Assembly (NCBI GenBank): GCA_012103475.1
Contig: WLWS01000004.1
Location: 310,001-374,000 of the forward strand
Source of the DNA: Gammaproteobacteria bacterium
GTDB lineage: Bacteria > Pseudomonadota > Gammaproteobacteria > Eutrophobiales > Eutrophobiaceae
Direction: 5' to 3'
DNA length: 64,000 nucleotides
A program made the position numbers and the translations under genes. Every line of letters begins with the position of its first letter. Positions within the stretch are counted from its first letter, which is position 1. Below, piece by piece: positions 63,981 to 64,000 of this stretch. Under the pieces are notes generated by a model. The model saw nothing but the letters and a program-made list of their open reading frames with translations, searched no databases and had not been told where the DNA came from.

Positions 63981-64000
63981 TGCCCTTATCCATGCTAAAT

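Noticed and set aside
1..64000. tRNA or rRNA genes, insertion sequences, prophage or integrase genes
   Set aside because: I looked for these on both strands and saw none that I could support by eye. A covariance-model scan would be needed to exclude small RNAs.

Overview
The window reads as one contiguous piece of a gammaproteobacterial chromosome of moderate GC, densely packed with genes on both strands. The class assignment is an inference from gene content and local order: prfB-lysS with a canonical RF2 frameshift, recJ next to a COG4255-type gene and thrC-hom-alaC, prmB near aroC, mutS near fdxA, tldD beside a nitrilase-family gene, and an hvfA-hvfB-hvfC RiPP metallophore operon. A SoxC-type sulfite dehydrogenase with a partner cytochrome c suggests sulfur-oxidising capacity. 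I cannot name the genus. I saw no tRNA, rRNA, CRISPR array, insertion sequence or prophage.

Layout. 1-580: a small secreted protein with operator-like repeats upstream and a strong terminator. 585-8410: M17 aminopeptidase, aceE-aceF, a YbfF-like hydrolase and argG. 8420-14063 (minus strand): a metallophore operon whose order from the promoter end is hvfA-like precursor, hvfB-like MNIO enzyme, hvfC-like partner, an FMN/Fe-S glutamate-synthase-like oxidoreductase, a DoxX/HvfX-type membrane protein and a CPA1 cation/proton antiporter. 14342-17008: lysS and prfB. 17102-21635: a multi-PAS histidine kinase, a single-domain response regulator and a REC-GGDEF-EAL protein. 21728-28237: recJ, a COG4255-type gene, thrC (with an unusual four-cysteine insertion), hom and alaC. 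28388-30686: nitrilase-family hydrolase and tldD. 30708-38291 (minus): aroC, cytochrome c, soxC, prmB, GAF-HD-GYP protein and htpG (with a sigma-32-like promoter).

38503-52285 (plus) is a Tad/Flp-type pilus locus: pilin, TadG-like, TadE-like, an unknown exported protein, a second pilin-like gene, CpaB with a long repeat tail, a small exported protein, CpaC secretin, FHA-CpaF ATPase, TadB, TadC, a DUF192 protein, a TPR lipoprotein and another TadE-like protein. A prepilin peptidase and a CpaE/TadZ gene were not seen, so they would have to lie elsewhere. mutS, an ABC transporter pair, fdxA and a DUF4124 protein follow (52319-57532). The window closes with a eukaryote-like signalling cluster: CHASE2-Ser/Thr kinase, PP2C phosphatase, a two-FHA protein, and a convergent CHASE2-class III nucleotide cyclase.

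Two themes stand out. First, the metallophore operon carries two genes that are not part of the basic hvf/buf set, plus a precursor with twelve EGKCG motifs. Second, the pilus ATPase carries an N-terminal FHA domain and a kinase/phosphatase/FHA cluster lies a few kilobases downstream, which hints at phospho-threonine control of the pilus. Four genes in 38-62 kb (TadG-like, second pilin, TadB, two-FHA protein) appear split by single-base shifts, two of them at poly-A runs. They may be assembly errors, decay or recoding, and resequencing would decide.
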